Source: a virus
Length of the DNA stretch: 64,000 bases
Strand: one strand, 5' to 3'
IMG/VR virus record: IMGVR_UViG_3300036861_000507
Coordinates: 1 to 64,000 of that record
The position numbers and the translations under genes were made by a program. Positions 9,005 to 17,431 of this stretch are shown here, in pieces (positions within the stretch are counted from its first letter, which is position 1; the number at the start of each line of letters is the position of its first letter). The notes under the pieces are model-generated. The model was not told where the DNA came from. It saw only the letters and a program-made list of their open reading frames with translations, and made no database searches.

Positions 9005-10108
9005 TCAAGCCCGTTGCCGGGCCTGAATCTTGTCACGCGCGGTGATCAACTCGAGCTCGCGCTTCTGAACGGTGTCGCTCCAGTATTTGCGGGAATCCGT
9101 CTGCCGCAGCTTGTTGATCGCGGCCAACTCCGCCTCGATCCCCAGGCCGCCCTGAGCACCATCCTCCACCACGCTGGCGGCGGGGTTGACGTCCCTGGCC
9201 ACGGCCACCAGCATGCGGATGATTTCGGGGTCGTTGCCGTAGATCTGGCCATTGCCGCCGCGGCCGTTCAGCCATTCCTCGAAGCCCTCCTTCCCGCGTG
9301 GATGGAAGGCGTGGAGCGACTGGATCGAGTTCTTGTTGCGCTGGAAGGCCGGGCCCCATTCGTCTTTCAGGGCCTTCTCCGATTCGCGGCGGAAGGTGTC
9401 GTCGGCGGCGTCGATCTTGGCGGCGGCGTCCTCCTCCTGCTTGAAGTACCAGGACAGCGCCGCATTCATGACGGCGGGTGTGGCGCCGGCCTTGTGCACG
9501 GCCGCGGCAAAGCCGTCAGCTACCGGCTTGTCGGCCTCGCCGATGACGGCGCCGTTGTCGAGCTTGATGTCCTTGAAGTAGTCCTCGGGCTTCTCGGGGA
9601 CCCCCATCGCCTTGTGATAGGCCGCGATCTCCTCGGGCTTGGCGTCCTTGCCGGGGACCTTGACGAGCCCGCCGCCGGTGAACCTGCCCTCCAGCTCGCG
9701 GTACATGCCGTACATGCCGGCTGGGTCGATGATGCGCTTCAGCCGCGCCAGTTCCTTGGCGTAGACCTTCTTGTCGCCGCCGGCCAACTGCTCGGCGGCC
9801 TTCTCGCGCCAGTCCTCCGGCCAGTAGGGCTTGTGCGCCTTGTCGGCGGCGTCCTCTTTGGCCTTGTCGTCGGCCGCTACGTCGGCGCCAGCGGCAAGGG
9901 TCTTGCCCTTGCCCTCGCCAGCGGGCTTGCCGTCTCCGGCCGGTTTCCCGTCGCCGTCGGCTTTGGCAGCGTCAGCGACTTTGCCCGCCGCATCTCCTTC
10001 ATCGCCGGCGCCGTCTTGCGTCTCTCCGGCATCGCCCTTGACGTGGGACAGATCCTCTTCCGAGAACGACTCGGCCGCCTCAGCACCGCCTGCCTTTTCA
10101 TCCGCCAT
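9005..10108 (-). CDS. Scaffold / capsid assembly protein
   Basis: This 367-residue acidic protein has a long low-complexity N-terminus rich in Glu, Asp, Ala, Gly and Lys (~1-110). A folded middle follows (WREKAAEQLAGGDKKVY, then KRIIDPAGMYGMYRELEGRF and VPEKPEDYF), ending in a basic helical C-terminus (QKRELELITARDKIQARQRA). This is the layout of podovirus scaffold proteins, which bind the capsid through the C-terminal helix and leave before maturation. The gene lies immediately before the capsid gene, as expected. Confidence 0.85.
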   Translation of the reverse strand: MADEKAGGAEAAESFSEEDLSHVKGDAGETQDGAGDEGDAAGKVADAAKADGDGKPAGDGKPAGEGKGKTLAAGADVAADDKAKEDAADKAHKPYWPEDWREKAAEQLAGGDKKVYAKELARLKRIIDPAGMYGMYRELEGRFTGGGLVKVPGKDAKPEEIAAYHKAMGVPEKPEDYFKDIKLDNGAVIGEADKPVADGFAAAVHKAGATPAVMNAALSWYFKQEEDAAAKIDAADDTFRRESEKALKDEWGPAFQRNKNSIQSLHAFHPRGKEGFEEWLNGRGGNGQIYGNDPEIIRMLVAVARDVNPAASVVEDGAQGGLGIEAELAAINKLRQTDSRKYWSDTVQKRELELITARDKIQARQRA

Positions 10109-10111
10109 GGC

Positions 10112-10318
10112 CTAGTAAGTCTCCTTCTTGTCGCTCATCTTCATCGCGCCCTTGCCGCCCTTGACGGCGGCCAACGCCTTCATCTGCTCGGCGTGACACT
10201 TCATGGCCGCGCCGTAGCGGGCCTTGTCCTTCTTGATTTTCTCGGCCTCGATCAGGGTGCGGAGATCGCTCTCCGCCATGTACTTCTTCTGCTCTTTTTC
10301 CATCGCGGCTTTGTTCAT
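10112..10318 (-). CDS. Small basic helical phage protein
   Basis: This 68-residue protein is Lys/Ala/Met-rich (MNKAAMEKEQKKYMAE to GAMKMSDKKETY) and probably a single long helix. I chose the ATG at 10318 because AGGA lies 6 nt upstream; a longer version from 10363 would run into the preceding gene's end. It has no recognised family. It sits between scaffold and a 110-residue gene and stops 3 nt before the scaffold start. Confidence 0.5.
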   Translation of the reverse strand: MNKAAMEKEQKKYMAESDLRTLIEAEKIKKDKARYGAAMKCHAEQMKALAAVKGGKGAMKMSDKKETY

Positions 10319-10346
10319 GGCGCGTCCTGGGTCTGTGGTTGGAACG

Positions 10347-10679
10347 TCATGCATCGCGGGCACTCTTCTCGAACACCTTCGGGCTCAGCCGCATCAGCTT
10401 GACCAGCTGCTGTCCCACCGATTGCCGGCCATCGATGAAGGCGCCGATGCGCCCGTGCGGGTCCTCGGCCACGAATCCGTTGTCGTAGGACTGGGCCGCC
10501 CCGTGGATGATCCAGTCGAGCGCCCGCCTGACGTCGGCCGGGGACGGGGCCGGGGGCTCCTCGCCGGCCGGCCACGGCCGCTCGGCCCCCATGGCGTAGA
10601 GAGCGAGCGCCTGAACGGCCCTCACATCCTCAGGCTGCCACTCGGCTGGGTGCCACACTGCGCGCTCGGGTTTCGCCAT
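10347..10679 (-). CDS. Conserved-looking phage protein of unknown function
   Basis: This 110-residue protein starts just after the portal gene (3-nt gap). It contains WHPAEWQPEDVRAVQALALYAMG and ALDWIIHGAAQSYDNGF, which suggest two helical segments. Position between portal and scaffold fits a small head-assembly protein. I do not recognise the family. Confidence 0.55.
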   Translation of the reverse strand: MAKPERAVWHPAEWQPEDVRAVQALALYAMGAERPWPAGEEPPAPSPADVRRALDWIIHGAAQSYDNGFVAEDPHGRIGAFIDGRQSVGQQLVKLMRLSPKVFEKSARDA

Positions 10680-10682
10680 GCG

Positions 10683-12356
10683 CTACTGCCCCCGCCCGTT
10701 GACCGGCACGGGCTGCTGGGTGGTGCCCTTGACCAACGCCTCGAGCCCCTTGCCCGCCTGCTCGGCCACCTGCCCGCCGGCGGCGATCTCTTCCATGACC
10801 TGCTGGGTCTCAGCCTGCTCCGCCATCTGCGCCCGCTTGGCCGCGACGGCCTCCTTGGGCTTGAACCAGGTGGCCTTCCAGCCGTTGGAGCGCAGGGCGT
10901 CGCGGGTCGCCTCGTGCAAGTCCACGATCTCGGCCAGCGACTGGTCGACCTGCATCGCCGGCATCAGGATGCGGTCGCGGTTGTCGAGGTAGAGCTCGGC
11001 CTCGTTCTGCTCGGCCAATTCGTCGATGGGAGAGCGGAACTTGAACTTCAGATCGCTGCCGGCCAGCGAGTCCGGCATCCGCTCGGCGATGATCCGCTCC
11101 AGGCCGTTGTCGCGCAGCACCTGGAACAGCCCGTCGCAGAGCGGGTGATTGCTCTCCTTCTGGATCGGCTTGGAGATCGGCGAGGCGCTGCGGATGTGCT
11201 CCTGGATGCGGCGGCGCACCTCGGTCGCCGTCATCTTGGCGTTGGTCTCGGGCAGTTGAATCTTGTCGAGGAAGAAGCCAGAGCGGATATCGGCCTTGAT
11301 GGCCGCGGCCAGGTCCACGCCGATGGGAAAGCCGCTGTGCTGCTGGGTGACCGGGCGCAGCACGTCGCCGATCTTGTTGTCGTACTCGATGTCGGCGGTG
11401 GTGATGCCGCCCGGGTAGTAGGCGATGTCGCCGCGGATCGCGTCGCCGATCTGGATCATCGGCGGGTTGACGTACATCTCCCCCGCTTCCCTGAGCGTGC
11501 GCATCATGACCTGCAGGGTGCGCCCGTCGGGGAGCAACACGTCGGTGGCCATCGAGGTGCCGAACACTGAGCCCGCCACCCGCTGCCAGCGCGGGATCAC
11601 GTAGCCCAGATAGTTCTGCCCGACCTCCTCCAGGACGGTCTCGGACTCCTTCTCCACATACAGCGAGGCGAACGGGAACCGCTTGCCGCCCTTGGTCTTG
11701 TAGTCGTAGAGCCGGGTGGGCAGAACTACATGGCGGCACTCGAAGGTCTTCTCGGGGTCCTTCTCGCAGGCGCGTTTGACCTCGGCCGACACGGCGTCGC
11801 CGAACTGGTTCTTGAGCTGGCGGGCGGTGGGGTTCCATTTGCACCACACCGCATCGGTCTTGTGATCGGCGTTGTCGGCCCACACCACATCGCGCAGGTG
11901 CCGGCTGGACGTGAGGAGGGCGTCACGGCTGGTGTTGGTGCCGTACTTGACCACGGCGTTGCCGAAGGCCGCGAAGTCGTGATCGTGCTGGGCCATCGCC
12001 GTCACCAGGTCGGCGACCGGATCGGTCATCGCCCGCCACTGGATTTCGGTGAGGAACTCCAGGAAGGCGCGGTTGTAATCGTCCTTGTCGAGGTCCTCGT
12101 CGTCGACGTGGATGGAGAACCACTTGTCGGGCCTGAGGAACTCGGCCAGCATGTTGCCGAGCTCGCGCCGGGCCATGCTGGGGTAGGAGGAGAACAGGTG
12201 GTCGGAGTATTCCTCGCCCTGGTCCCGCTCGACGGTGAAGCTGGCCATCTTCGGGTAGAAGTTGAGCGCGATCTCCTGCCATAGGGCATCGACGGTGCGC
12301 TTCTTCTCGAAGAGGCCTTCGCCGATGCGGATGACCTCCCTGGCTCGACTGTCCAT
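10683..12356 (-). CDS. Portal (head-tail connector) protein
   Basis: This 557-residue protein matches the T7 gp8-like portal family in length and motifs. It has an N-terminal helix (EGLFEKKRTVDALWQEIALNFYP), then RELGNMLAEFLRPDKWFSI, WADNADHKTDAVWCKWNPTARQL and a C-terminal Gln-rich helix. It forms the dodecameric ring at the unique vertex through which DNA is packaged. Its place directly after the terminase block is typical. Confidence 0.9.
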   Translation of the reverse strand: MDSRAREVIRIGEGLFEKKRTVDALWQEIALNFYPKMASFTVERDQGEEYSDHLFSSYPSMARRELGNMLAEFLRPDKWFSIHVDDEDLDKDDYNRAFLEFLTEIQWRAMTDPVADLVTAMAQHDHDFAAFGNAVVKYGTNTSRDALLTSSRHLRDVVWADNADHKTDAVWCKWNPTARQLKNQFGDAVSAEVKRACEKDPEKTFECRHVVLPTRLYDYKTKGGKRFPFASLYVEKESETVLEEVGQNYLGYVIPRWQRVAGSVFGTSMATDVLLPDGRTLQVMMRTLREAGEMYVNPPMIQIGDAIRGDIAYYPGGITTADIEYDNKIGDVLRPVTQQHSGFPIGVDLAAAIKADIRSGFFLDKIQLPETNAKMTATEVRRRIQEHIRSASPISKPIQKESNHPLCDGLFQVLRDNGLERIIAERMPDSLAGSDLKFKFRSPIDELAEQNEAELYLDNRDRILMPAMQVDQSLAEIVDLHEATRDALRSNGWKATWFKPKEAVAAKRAQMAEQAETQQVMEEIAAGGQVAEQAGKGLEALVKGTTQQPVPVNGRGQ

Positions 12357-12363
12357 CAGATCG

Positions 12364-12582
12364 TTATCCCAGCGTGGCGCGGGTGTAGTCGGCGCCGACG
12401 GTGGCGCTGGTCTGGTCGGTCAGGATGGTCGACAGACGGCCCTTGCGCTTGAGCGCGGCCTCCCTGGTGCGCAGGCCCGCCGCCTGCACGTCCGGGTCGG
12501 CGATGGTGGGCATACGCGTGGGCGCCGGGGGGTCCGGCATCTTGGGGGCCTTGGGGGCGAACATCTTGCCGAGACCGGCCAT
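12364..12582 (-). CDS. Small virion-module protein
   Basis: This 72-residue protein runs MAGLGKMFAPKAPKMPDPP to SATVGADYTRATLG. The N-terminus is Pro/Lys-rich and the end is glycine-rich, a form common in small proteins coded beside podovirus portals. Function is unknown. It lies 7 nt before the portal start and abuts the next cistron upstream. Confidence 0.55.
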   Translation of the reverse strand: MAGLGKMFAPKAPKMPDPPAPTRMPTIADPDVQAAGLRTREAALKRKGRLSTILTDQTSATVGADYTRATLG

Positions 12583-12804
12583 TCAGCGTCTCCCTTTGGC
12601 GTTGTGGTATGCGAGGATCATCTGCGGCGGCGATCGGTGCGAGCGTTTGCCGGGCCGCGGCGGCTCCGGGGGGTACTCGTCCGGGCGGGCGCTCTCGGGC
12701 ACCCATTCGACCGGCGGCAGAGGTTGAGCGCGCGGCGAGCGATTGCGCGGCACGTGTTGTGGTTCCTGGGCCGGCCTGGTGGGCCGCCGAGCGGGATGAG
12801 CCAA
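12583..12804 (-). CDS. Small Pro/Arg-rich protein sharing the terminase C-terminal tail motif
   Basis: This 73-residue protein is rich in Pro and Arg. Its C-terminus (PPQMILAYHNAKGRR) resembles the C-terminal tail of the adjacent terminase large subunit (PPRVILAYAGAK then basic residues). The shared element suggests a local duplication or a common docking peptide. No enzymatic domain is visible. Composition is unusual, so coding status is moderate. Confidence 0.5.
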   Translation of the reverse strand: MAHPARRPTRPAQEPQHVPRNRSPRAQPLPPVEWVPESARPDEYPPEPPRPGKRSHRSPPQMILAYHNAKGRR

Positions 12805-12821
12805 GTGCGCTCCTTAAAGGA

Positions 12822-14291
12822 TCAGTGCCGGCGGCCGTGGTGGGACTTGGCGCCGGCGTAGGCCAGGATGACCCTGGGCGGCGGTCGTGCCTTGCCGCCG
12901 CGGGCCTCGCGGGCCATGGCCGGGAAGATCGCCGTGCAGCCCCAGATCATGGCATCGGCGCGGTCCGGCGACCGGTCGCCGAGATAGCCGCCGGTGGTCA
13001 TGGCGCAGAGTTGGTGCTCGAGTTCCTGGAAGCGTCCGACCATGGATAGCTTGCCCTGCTGGAACAGGGCGGCGATCGGCTCGGCGCGGACGATCTTGCC
13101 GCGCGAGGCATGCACCTCGCGGCAGGGGATCGGCAGGCCATCACTGGTGGCCGCGGTGCGGATCACCTCGCGCACCATGGCGCCGCCGAAGTTGACCTCG
13201 GCGATCACCGCGTCAGCCTGCCAGCGGTCATAGGCGGAAGCGACGATGGTCTTCCACTTGTCGGGACCGAACCGGCCGGATAGGTCCTCCAGCACGTAGC
13301 CGCGCCCATCGACCCCGAGTCCAACCACGAGGATGCCGACCTCGTCGGAACGCAGGTCCTCCGGGCCCGAGCAGCCCGAAGGGTCGACCGCCACCATGAT
13401 GCGCTGCATCTCGGGCGGGTCGTTGTCCAGGAGCCGCCCGTTGTCGAGCATCTCCGGCGTCCACAGGGCGGTGTCGTCGTCGTCGGAGAACACGCCCAGC
13501 AGGAAGCGCTGGCGTTTCCTTTCGTCGAGGTTCTCCAGCTCGTGGAGATATTCGTCCTTGAGGTTCGCCCGGTTGTGGCCGGGGTTGATCTGCAAAGAGA
13601 CGTAGTTGTCGGGGTCGGCCAGCGGCTGGTGGCGCGCGGGCGCGATCTTGTCGATGAAGTAGAGGTAGGTCCAGTGCCGCTTCGACGGTGGATTGCAGTC
13701 GTAGAACATTTTGAACGGCAGCGGCGTGTTCTGCGCCAGCCGCGTCACCGCCATGTCGCGCGAGGCGATGGGGATCTGGCTGCACTCGTTCAGGAAGATG
13801 GATGCGAACTCGGATCCGAGAATCTTCTCGGTGCGCTCCTTGTCGTCGAGTCCGCCGAACCAGACCTCCGAGCCATTGGGGAGCTGGTAGAACCAATCGG
13901 TCTTGTTGAGCTTGCTGTCGGCGATGGCGCCCGGAAAGCACAGCTTCATCACCTTGGGCAGGGTGTCGTAGATGATCGACCCCTTGAGGTGGTTGAAACG
14001 GAAGCGCAGGACCGCGTGCCGGCTCTCGTGCTTGAGGGCCCGGCGGATGATCTTGCGCATGATGAGGAACGTCTTGCCCGAGCGCGAGCCGCCGAACAGC
14101 ATGCAGTGGGTAGCTGTGGAGTCGAGCAGATCATCGGCTTCGATCTGGCGTTGCGTGAGGTCGCAGGTGGCGCCGATGCGGTACTTGATGTCGGGCATCG
14201 CCACGAGGGCGTTGCGCTTGTCCGCCGGCAGTGCGCTGATCCGACGCTCCAGCTCATCGAGGAGCGGGTCGGCGAGGGTGGCTGTGCTCAC
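12822..14291 (-). CDS. Terminase large subunit
   Basis: This 489-residue packaging motor has an N-terminal ATPase with Walker A GGSRSGKT (residues 67-74) and a Walker-B-like IFLNECS (164-170, Glu169). Its C-terminal RNase-H-like nuclease has AVDPSG (Asp303), AEVNFGG and PDRADAMIWG. It pumps DNA through the portal and cuts concatemers. Asn precedes the catalytic Glu where Asp is commoner; this occurs in some families. The small subunit is far away at 31983-32504. Confidence 0.93.
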   Translation of the reverse strand: MSTATLADPLLDELERRISALPADKRNALVAMPDIKYRIGATCDLTQRQIEADDLLDSTATHCMLFGGSRSGKTFLIMRKIIRRALKHESRHAVLRFRFNHLKGSIIYDTLPKVMKLCFPGAIADSKLNKTDWFYQLPNGSEVWFGGLDDKERTEKILGSEFASIFLNECSQIPIASRDMAVTRLAQNTPLPFKMFYDCNPPSKRHWTYLYFIDKIAPARHQPLADPDNYVSLQINPGHNRANLKDEYLHELENLDERKRQRFLLGVFSDDDDTALWTPEMLDNGRLLDNDPPEMQRIMVAVDPSGCSGPEDLRSDEVGILVVGLGVDGRGYVLEDLSGRFGPDKWKTIVASAYDRWQADAVIAEVNFGGAMVREVIRTAATSDGLPIPCREVHASRGKIVRAEPIAALFQQGKLSMVGRFQELEHQLCAMTTGGYLGDRSPDRADAMIWGCTAIFPAMAREARGGKARPPPRVILAYAGAKSHHGRRH

Positions 14292-14296
14292 TTGAA

Positions 14297-14479
14297 TTAG
14301 TCGAGAAGCCCGCCAAGCGTGCCGCCACTGCTGGCGATGGTCGGTGTGGGCGCAGGCTTCTTCTTGTCCTTGCCGCGGATGCGGTCATAGGCGAGTTGGG
14401 CAAAGCCCATCGGCTTCATCACATCTCCGAGCGGAAAGGGCTTGGTCATGCTCGACATGGTGTCTTTCAGTCCGGCCAT
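14297..14479 (-). CDS. Small phage protein beside terminase
   Basis: This 60-residue protein (MAGLKDTMSSMTKPFPLGD to GGTLGGLLD) has a central helix and a Gly-rich tail. It ends 5 nt before the terminase start and reads in the same direction. I do not recognise it; proteins of this size and tail are common in podovirus packaging modules. Confidence 0.5.
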   Translation of the reverse strand: MAGLKDTMSSMTKPFPLGDVMKPMGFAQLAYDRIRGKDKKKPAPTPTIASSGGTLGGLLD

Positions 14480-14533
14480 GCTTCGGTCTCCAGGAGCGTT
14501 GCGCGCGCCAGCGAAGCCCGGTAGAAGGCTTGC

Positions 14534-14785
14534 ATGCTGACGACGCGAAGAGGATTGATTACGGGGCTGGCGGCCTTCTTGGCCGCGCCGGCCATCGTGC
14601 GGATTTCAAGCTTGATGCCAGTGAAGGCGTTCGCGACTGCGGAAGAAGTGTTCTGGTCCGCGCCGTTGCAACTCCCGCCATCAGCGCTTCAGTACAGACA
14701 GGAGTTCATCCGCGTCTTTGAGGAGAGCGTGCAATGGCTGCGACACACAAGTAATGATCAGGCGGCCAGGCTCTTCCAATCCTGA
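14534..14785 (+). CDS. Tat-leader-like ORF ending in a capsid-N-arm-like segment
   Basis: This 83-residue plus-strand gene sits inside a minus-strand operon. Residues 1-30 (TTRRGLITGLAAFLAAPAIV) look like a twin-arginine signal. Residues ~52-74 (PSALQYRQEFIRVFEESVQW, LRHT) align with the first residues of this phage's own capsid protein (APQIQYRQQIVATFEEGMSW, LRQT), while the DNA differs. After that the similarity stops. It overlaps the 3' end of the ParB-like gene by 28 nt. It could be a chimeric remnant or a protein that engages the capsid or scaffold. Confidence 0.5.
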   Translation: MLTTRRGLITGLAAFLAAPAIVRISSLMPVKAFATAEEVFWSAPLQLPPSALQYRQEFIRVFEESVQWLRHTSNDQAARLFQS

Positions 14786-15207
14786 CGGATGCGGTCCAAA
14801 TCATCTGCCGGGCACCCGTTATCTACGAACCACGCCTCGCCCCACGGCGGCGCCCAGGCCTTGCGCGTTTCCCGGATCACCGACACCGCCTTGAGCTCCA
14901 GCGCCATTGCGCACGCGACCCGGTGGGAGCCGTCGAGCAGCTCGCCGTCGGGGTCGATGGGGATCGCTCCCTGAGGCAGGAACCCATGGCTCGCCATCGA
15001 GGCGCAGAGTTCCTTGGCGGCTTCCGTGTAGTCGACGAGGCTCGTCTTCCACTTGTCGGTGGCGAGGCCTGCCTTCATGCGGGCGCCGGAGCGCTTGTCG
15101 AGGTGCCAGCGATACAGTCGCTCGGCGTCGACGTCACCGCTTCCACCAGGGAGGAGGAACCGAAAGTAGCGGACCTTCAGGGCAATATCCCATCGCCGCG
15201 GCGTCAC
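14758..15207 (-). CDS. ParB-like domain protein
   Basis: The protein (~149 residues from GTG at 15207; the exact start is uncertain) contains IDPDGELLDGSHRVACAMAL, the DG-x-HR-x-A motif of ParB/sulfiredoxin-like domains. WGEAWFVDNGCPADDLDRI follows. Similar genes occur in bacterial surface-polysaccharide clusters beside small kinases. Its 5' part overlaps the kinase gene by about 74 nt. The substrate is unknown. Confidence 0.55.
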   Translation of the reverse strand: MTPRRWDIALKVRYFRFLLPGGSGDVDAERLYRWHLDKRSGARMKAGLATDKWKTSLVDYTEAAKELCASMASHGFLPQGAIPIDPDGELLDGSHRVACAMALELKAVSVIRETRKAWAPPWGEAWFVDNGCPADDLDRIRQDWKSLAA

Positions 15208-15796
15208 AAGCGCCCTGGTCGGAGAACTCGAGTAGCTGGGCTCGGGCTGCCTGGATGGACTGGTGCTGCACGTCAATTTCAATGACCGGGACACCGCGCT
15301 CACGAAGCACCTCTTTTGCCAAAGCAATCGACGGGATCATGAACGCGACCTGATGCGATCTGTTCTCGTGCCGAGTGGCCGGGTTCTTCTCTCGCTCGCG
15401 GTTGCGCGCCAGGATGGTTTCGAGGTCGGCCTCCAGGAACGCCACGCCCACCGATACCGGCATTCGCCACAGGGCGGGGCGGATCAGATTGATGTCGCGG
15501 CCCAGCTCCTGCAAGCGCCAGCCGAAGCCCAGAATGCGCTGCACCAGCCCGGTCTGCACGAAGGTCCTGTCGTCCTGCATCCGCTCGACAGTCGCCATCT
15601 TCTTGGCGGAGCGGTCGTTCATGCGCAGGACGGCCTCGAAGCTCGGGTGATCGCGAACGAGACCGCACAGGGTCGTGATCTCGTCCAAGAACATGCGCCA
15701 GTAGGCGGGTGGGAGCTTGCCGTCCCACGTGACGGATTTGTCGCCCCAGACGGGATAGCAGAGGGTGGACTTTCCGCAGCCTGGAGGGCCGGCCAC
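15134..15796 (-). CDS. P-loop kinase-like protein
   Basis: This 220-residue protein starts almost at its Walker A motif AGPPGCGKST, and later has VGVAFLEADLETILARNRERE, typical of small nucleoside or sugar kinase-like ATPases. In frame upstream, ILHVDV can be read before the GTG used here, so the true start was probably upstream and may have been disturbed by the HNH gene that ends 2 nt away. It is likely part of the glycan-related island (inference). Confidence 0.6.
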   Translation of the reverse strand: MAGPPGCGKSTLCYPVWGDKSVTWDGKLPPAYWRMFLDEITTLCGLVRDHPSFEAVLRMNDRSAKKMATVERMQDDRTFVQTGLVQRILGFGWRLQELGRDINLIRPALWRMPVSVGVAFLEADLETILARNREREKNPATRHENRSHQVAFMIPSIALAKEVLRERGVPVIEIDVQHQSIQAARAQLLEFSDQGACDAAAMGYCPEGPLLSVPPPWWKR

Positions 15797-15797
15797 A

Positions 15798-16658
15798 TCA
15801 ACGTGCAGGATCGCCGCCTCCCGCCCGCTTGATGGCTGCCTCTATGGATACGCCATCATTCACAAGTGCGTAGACGTAGTTGCGGCGGCCGCGGCGTTCA
15901 ATACCAGCGAGCTCTACCGCTTCCGCTATCGTCATCAGGCGCCCGCAGAAGGTCACCGTGTGGTTGCAGCGTCTGTTGCGTTGCTGCTCTTTGCAAGTGG
16001 CCCACCGACAGTTTGCTGCCGCGTAACCCTTGTCGTTGTCGATGCGGTCTATGGTCTTGCCGGGGGGCCGTTCTCCCATGTCGGCGAGGAAGTTTTCAAA
16101 TCTGCGCCAGTGGGCGCAAACAGTGATGCCACGTCCGCCGTAGTCAGCAAACTTTCCATTGTTCTCGTTGAGACACCGCTGCATCATCGCGTCCCACGCT
16201 TGGTACGTCGCTGACCGTCTGTGTGTCGCGTTGTGCCCATGCCTATATCTGCGCTCTGTCGCCCAGCACCCGCATGACTTCGTGTGACCGCTTGTCAGTC
16301 TGCGAGCGACTGTGACGACCTCATTCCCGCATTTGCATCGGCACCGCCACTGTCTTCGTGGCTTGCCGTTCGCACGAATGTATCGCGGCGCTTCATCAAT
16401 AATTGTCAACCGGCCGAACGTGCGCCCGATCAGGCGCGACGCTATCTGCTCGCCATCGTCCACCCGGTAGCAACCGCAATTGGTCGTGTTACCACGACGA
16501 AGCGCCGATTGCCTGATGACGCGTTCGGTTCCGCAATCGCAGCGACAATGCCATTGCTTCTCCGTGCGACCGCTTCGCGCAATGTGCATGGGCGCCTCGG
16601 CGACAAGCGTCCACTTGCCGAAGCGTTGACCGACATTCAGGATGACGATCTTTGGCAT
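15798..16658 (-). CDS. HNH homing endonuclease with two C4 modules
   Basis: This 286-residue protein has two N-terminal modules of the form G-x-x-FG...W-C-C-C-CG...CGC (residues ~10-65 and ~77-131). These are common at the front of phage homing nucleases. An HNH segment follows with YGGRGITVCAHW, then KTIDRIDNDKGYAAANCRWAT. A C-terminal helix-turn-helix-like tail (MTIAEAVELAGI) follows. Such enzymes cut homing sites and copy themselves into relatives. It sits between glycosyltransferase 1 and the kinase. Confidence 0.85.
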   Translation of the reverse strand: MPKIVILNVGQRFGKWTLVAEAPMHIARSGRTEKQWHCRCDCGTERVIRQSALRRGNTTNCGCYRVDDGEQIASRLIGRTFGRLTIIDEAPRYIRANGKPRRQWRCRCKCGNEVVTVARRLTSGHTKSCGCWATERRYRHGHNATHRRSATYQAWDAMMQRCLNENNGKFADYGGRGITVCAHWRRFENFLADMGERPPGKTIDRIDNDKGYAAANCRWATCKEQQRNRRCNHTVTFCGRLMTIAEAVELAGIERRGRRNYVYALVNDGVSIEAAIKRAGGGDPAR

Positions 16659-16717
16659 CGGCCATACACAGCACGCGCGGAGTCCGCAGGCAAATCAACT
16701 GCGCGCGGATTCCACAG

Positions 16718-17431
16718 TCATCGCAGGTGCTCACTTATCCAGCGGTTGCGCGCCAGCACCTCCGGTCGATCATGCTTGCCATGGCTACCGGGAAACGTGA
16801 CCACGCACGCGTTCGCCGGCAGCTCCCCATCGACCCCCGATCCCGGTGTATCGGCACGCGCAAGCCGGTAGACCCCGTCCCGAACCCCATCGAAGTACGG
16901 CACATACGGCCCAAGAGCATCGGAGAGATACCACTGGTCGTCCTTGGCCGGCACCTTCTTGCCGAGGTCGAGGAAGCACTGCCACAGCTCGGGCATGGAG
17001 CCGCACTTGTGCAGCAGCAGAGACGTATTGTAGAGGGCGCGTCCTGGCCTGGATGGGTGCCGGGCCGGGTTCCTCCACAGCACTAGGTCCTCGGTGCGGG
17101 TCACGAGGTGGTCCATGTTGCCGACGATGATGGTGTCCAGGTCCAGCTGCAGGACCCGATCGCCGATCATGGCGTAGGCCTCCATGCAGAAGGTGAACAG
17201 GCGCACGAAGCACGTGCCTGGCACGTGCGTCCGCTTGTCGATGTCGACAGCCCTGATGTGCTGGTCGCAGACGAACGCCTCTGGCTGATCCGTGATGACC
17301 ACGAACTCGTGCGGCACGGTCAGGTGGCGGGCGACCATCCTCTGCAGCAGGCGGACGTCGTCAGGCGTGTAGGGGGCGGCGAACTTGCTGCCTGGGTCTG
17401 GTTGCCAGAAGTACGTGCAGACAACTACCAT
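16718..17431 (-). CDS. Glycosyltransferase, paralogue 1
   Basis: This 237-residue GT-A-type protein starts MVVVCTYFW. The shared family signature follows: VRLLQRMVARHLTVPHEFVV, HVPGTCFVRLFTF, LQLDLDTIIVGNMD (a DxD motif for nucleotide-sugar/metal binding), WRNPARHPS, LLLHKCGSMPELW and VTFPGSHGKHDRPEV. It shares this layout with the genes at 19140 and 20269. The acceptor is unknown; cell-surface glycan or virion protein are both possible. It overlaps the upstream gene by 1 nt (TGATG). Confidence 0.78.
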   Translation of the reverse strand: MVVVCTYFWQPDPGSKFAAPYTPDDVRLLQRMVARHLTVPHEFVVITDQPEAFVCDQHIRAVDIDKRTHVPGTCFVRLFTFCMEAYAMIGDRVLQLDLDTIIVGNMDHLVTRTEDLVLWRNPARHPSRPGRALYNTSLLLHKCGSMPELWQCFLDLGKKVPAKDDQWYLSDALGPYVPYFDGVRDGVYRLARADTPGSGVDGELPANACVVTFPGSHGKHDRPEVLARNRWISEHLR

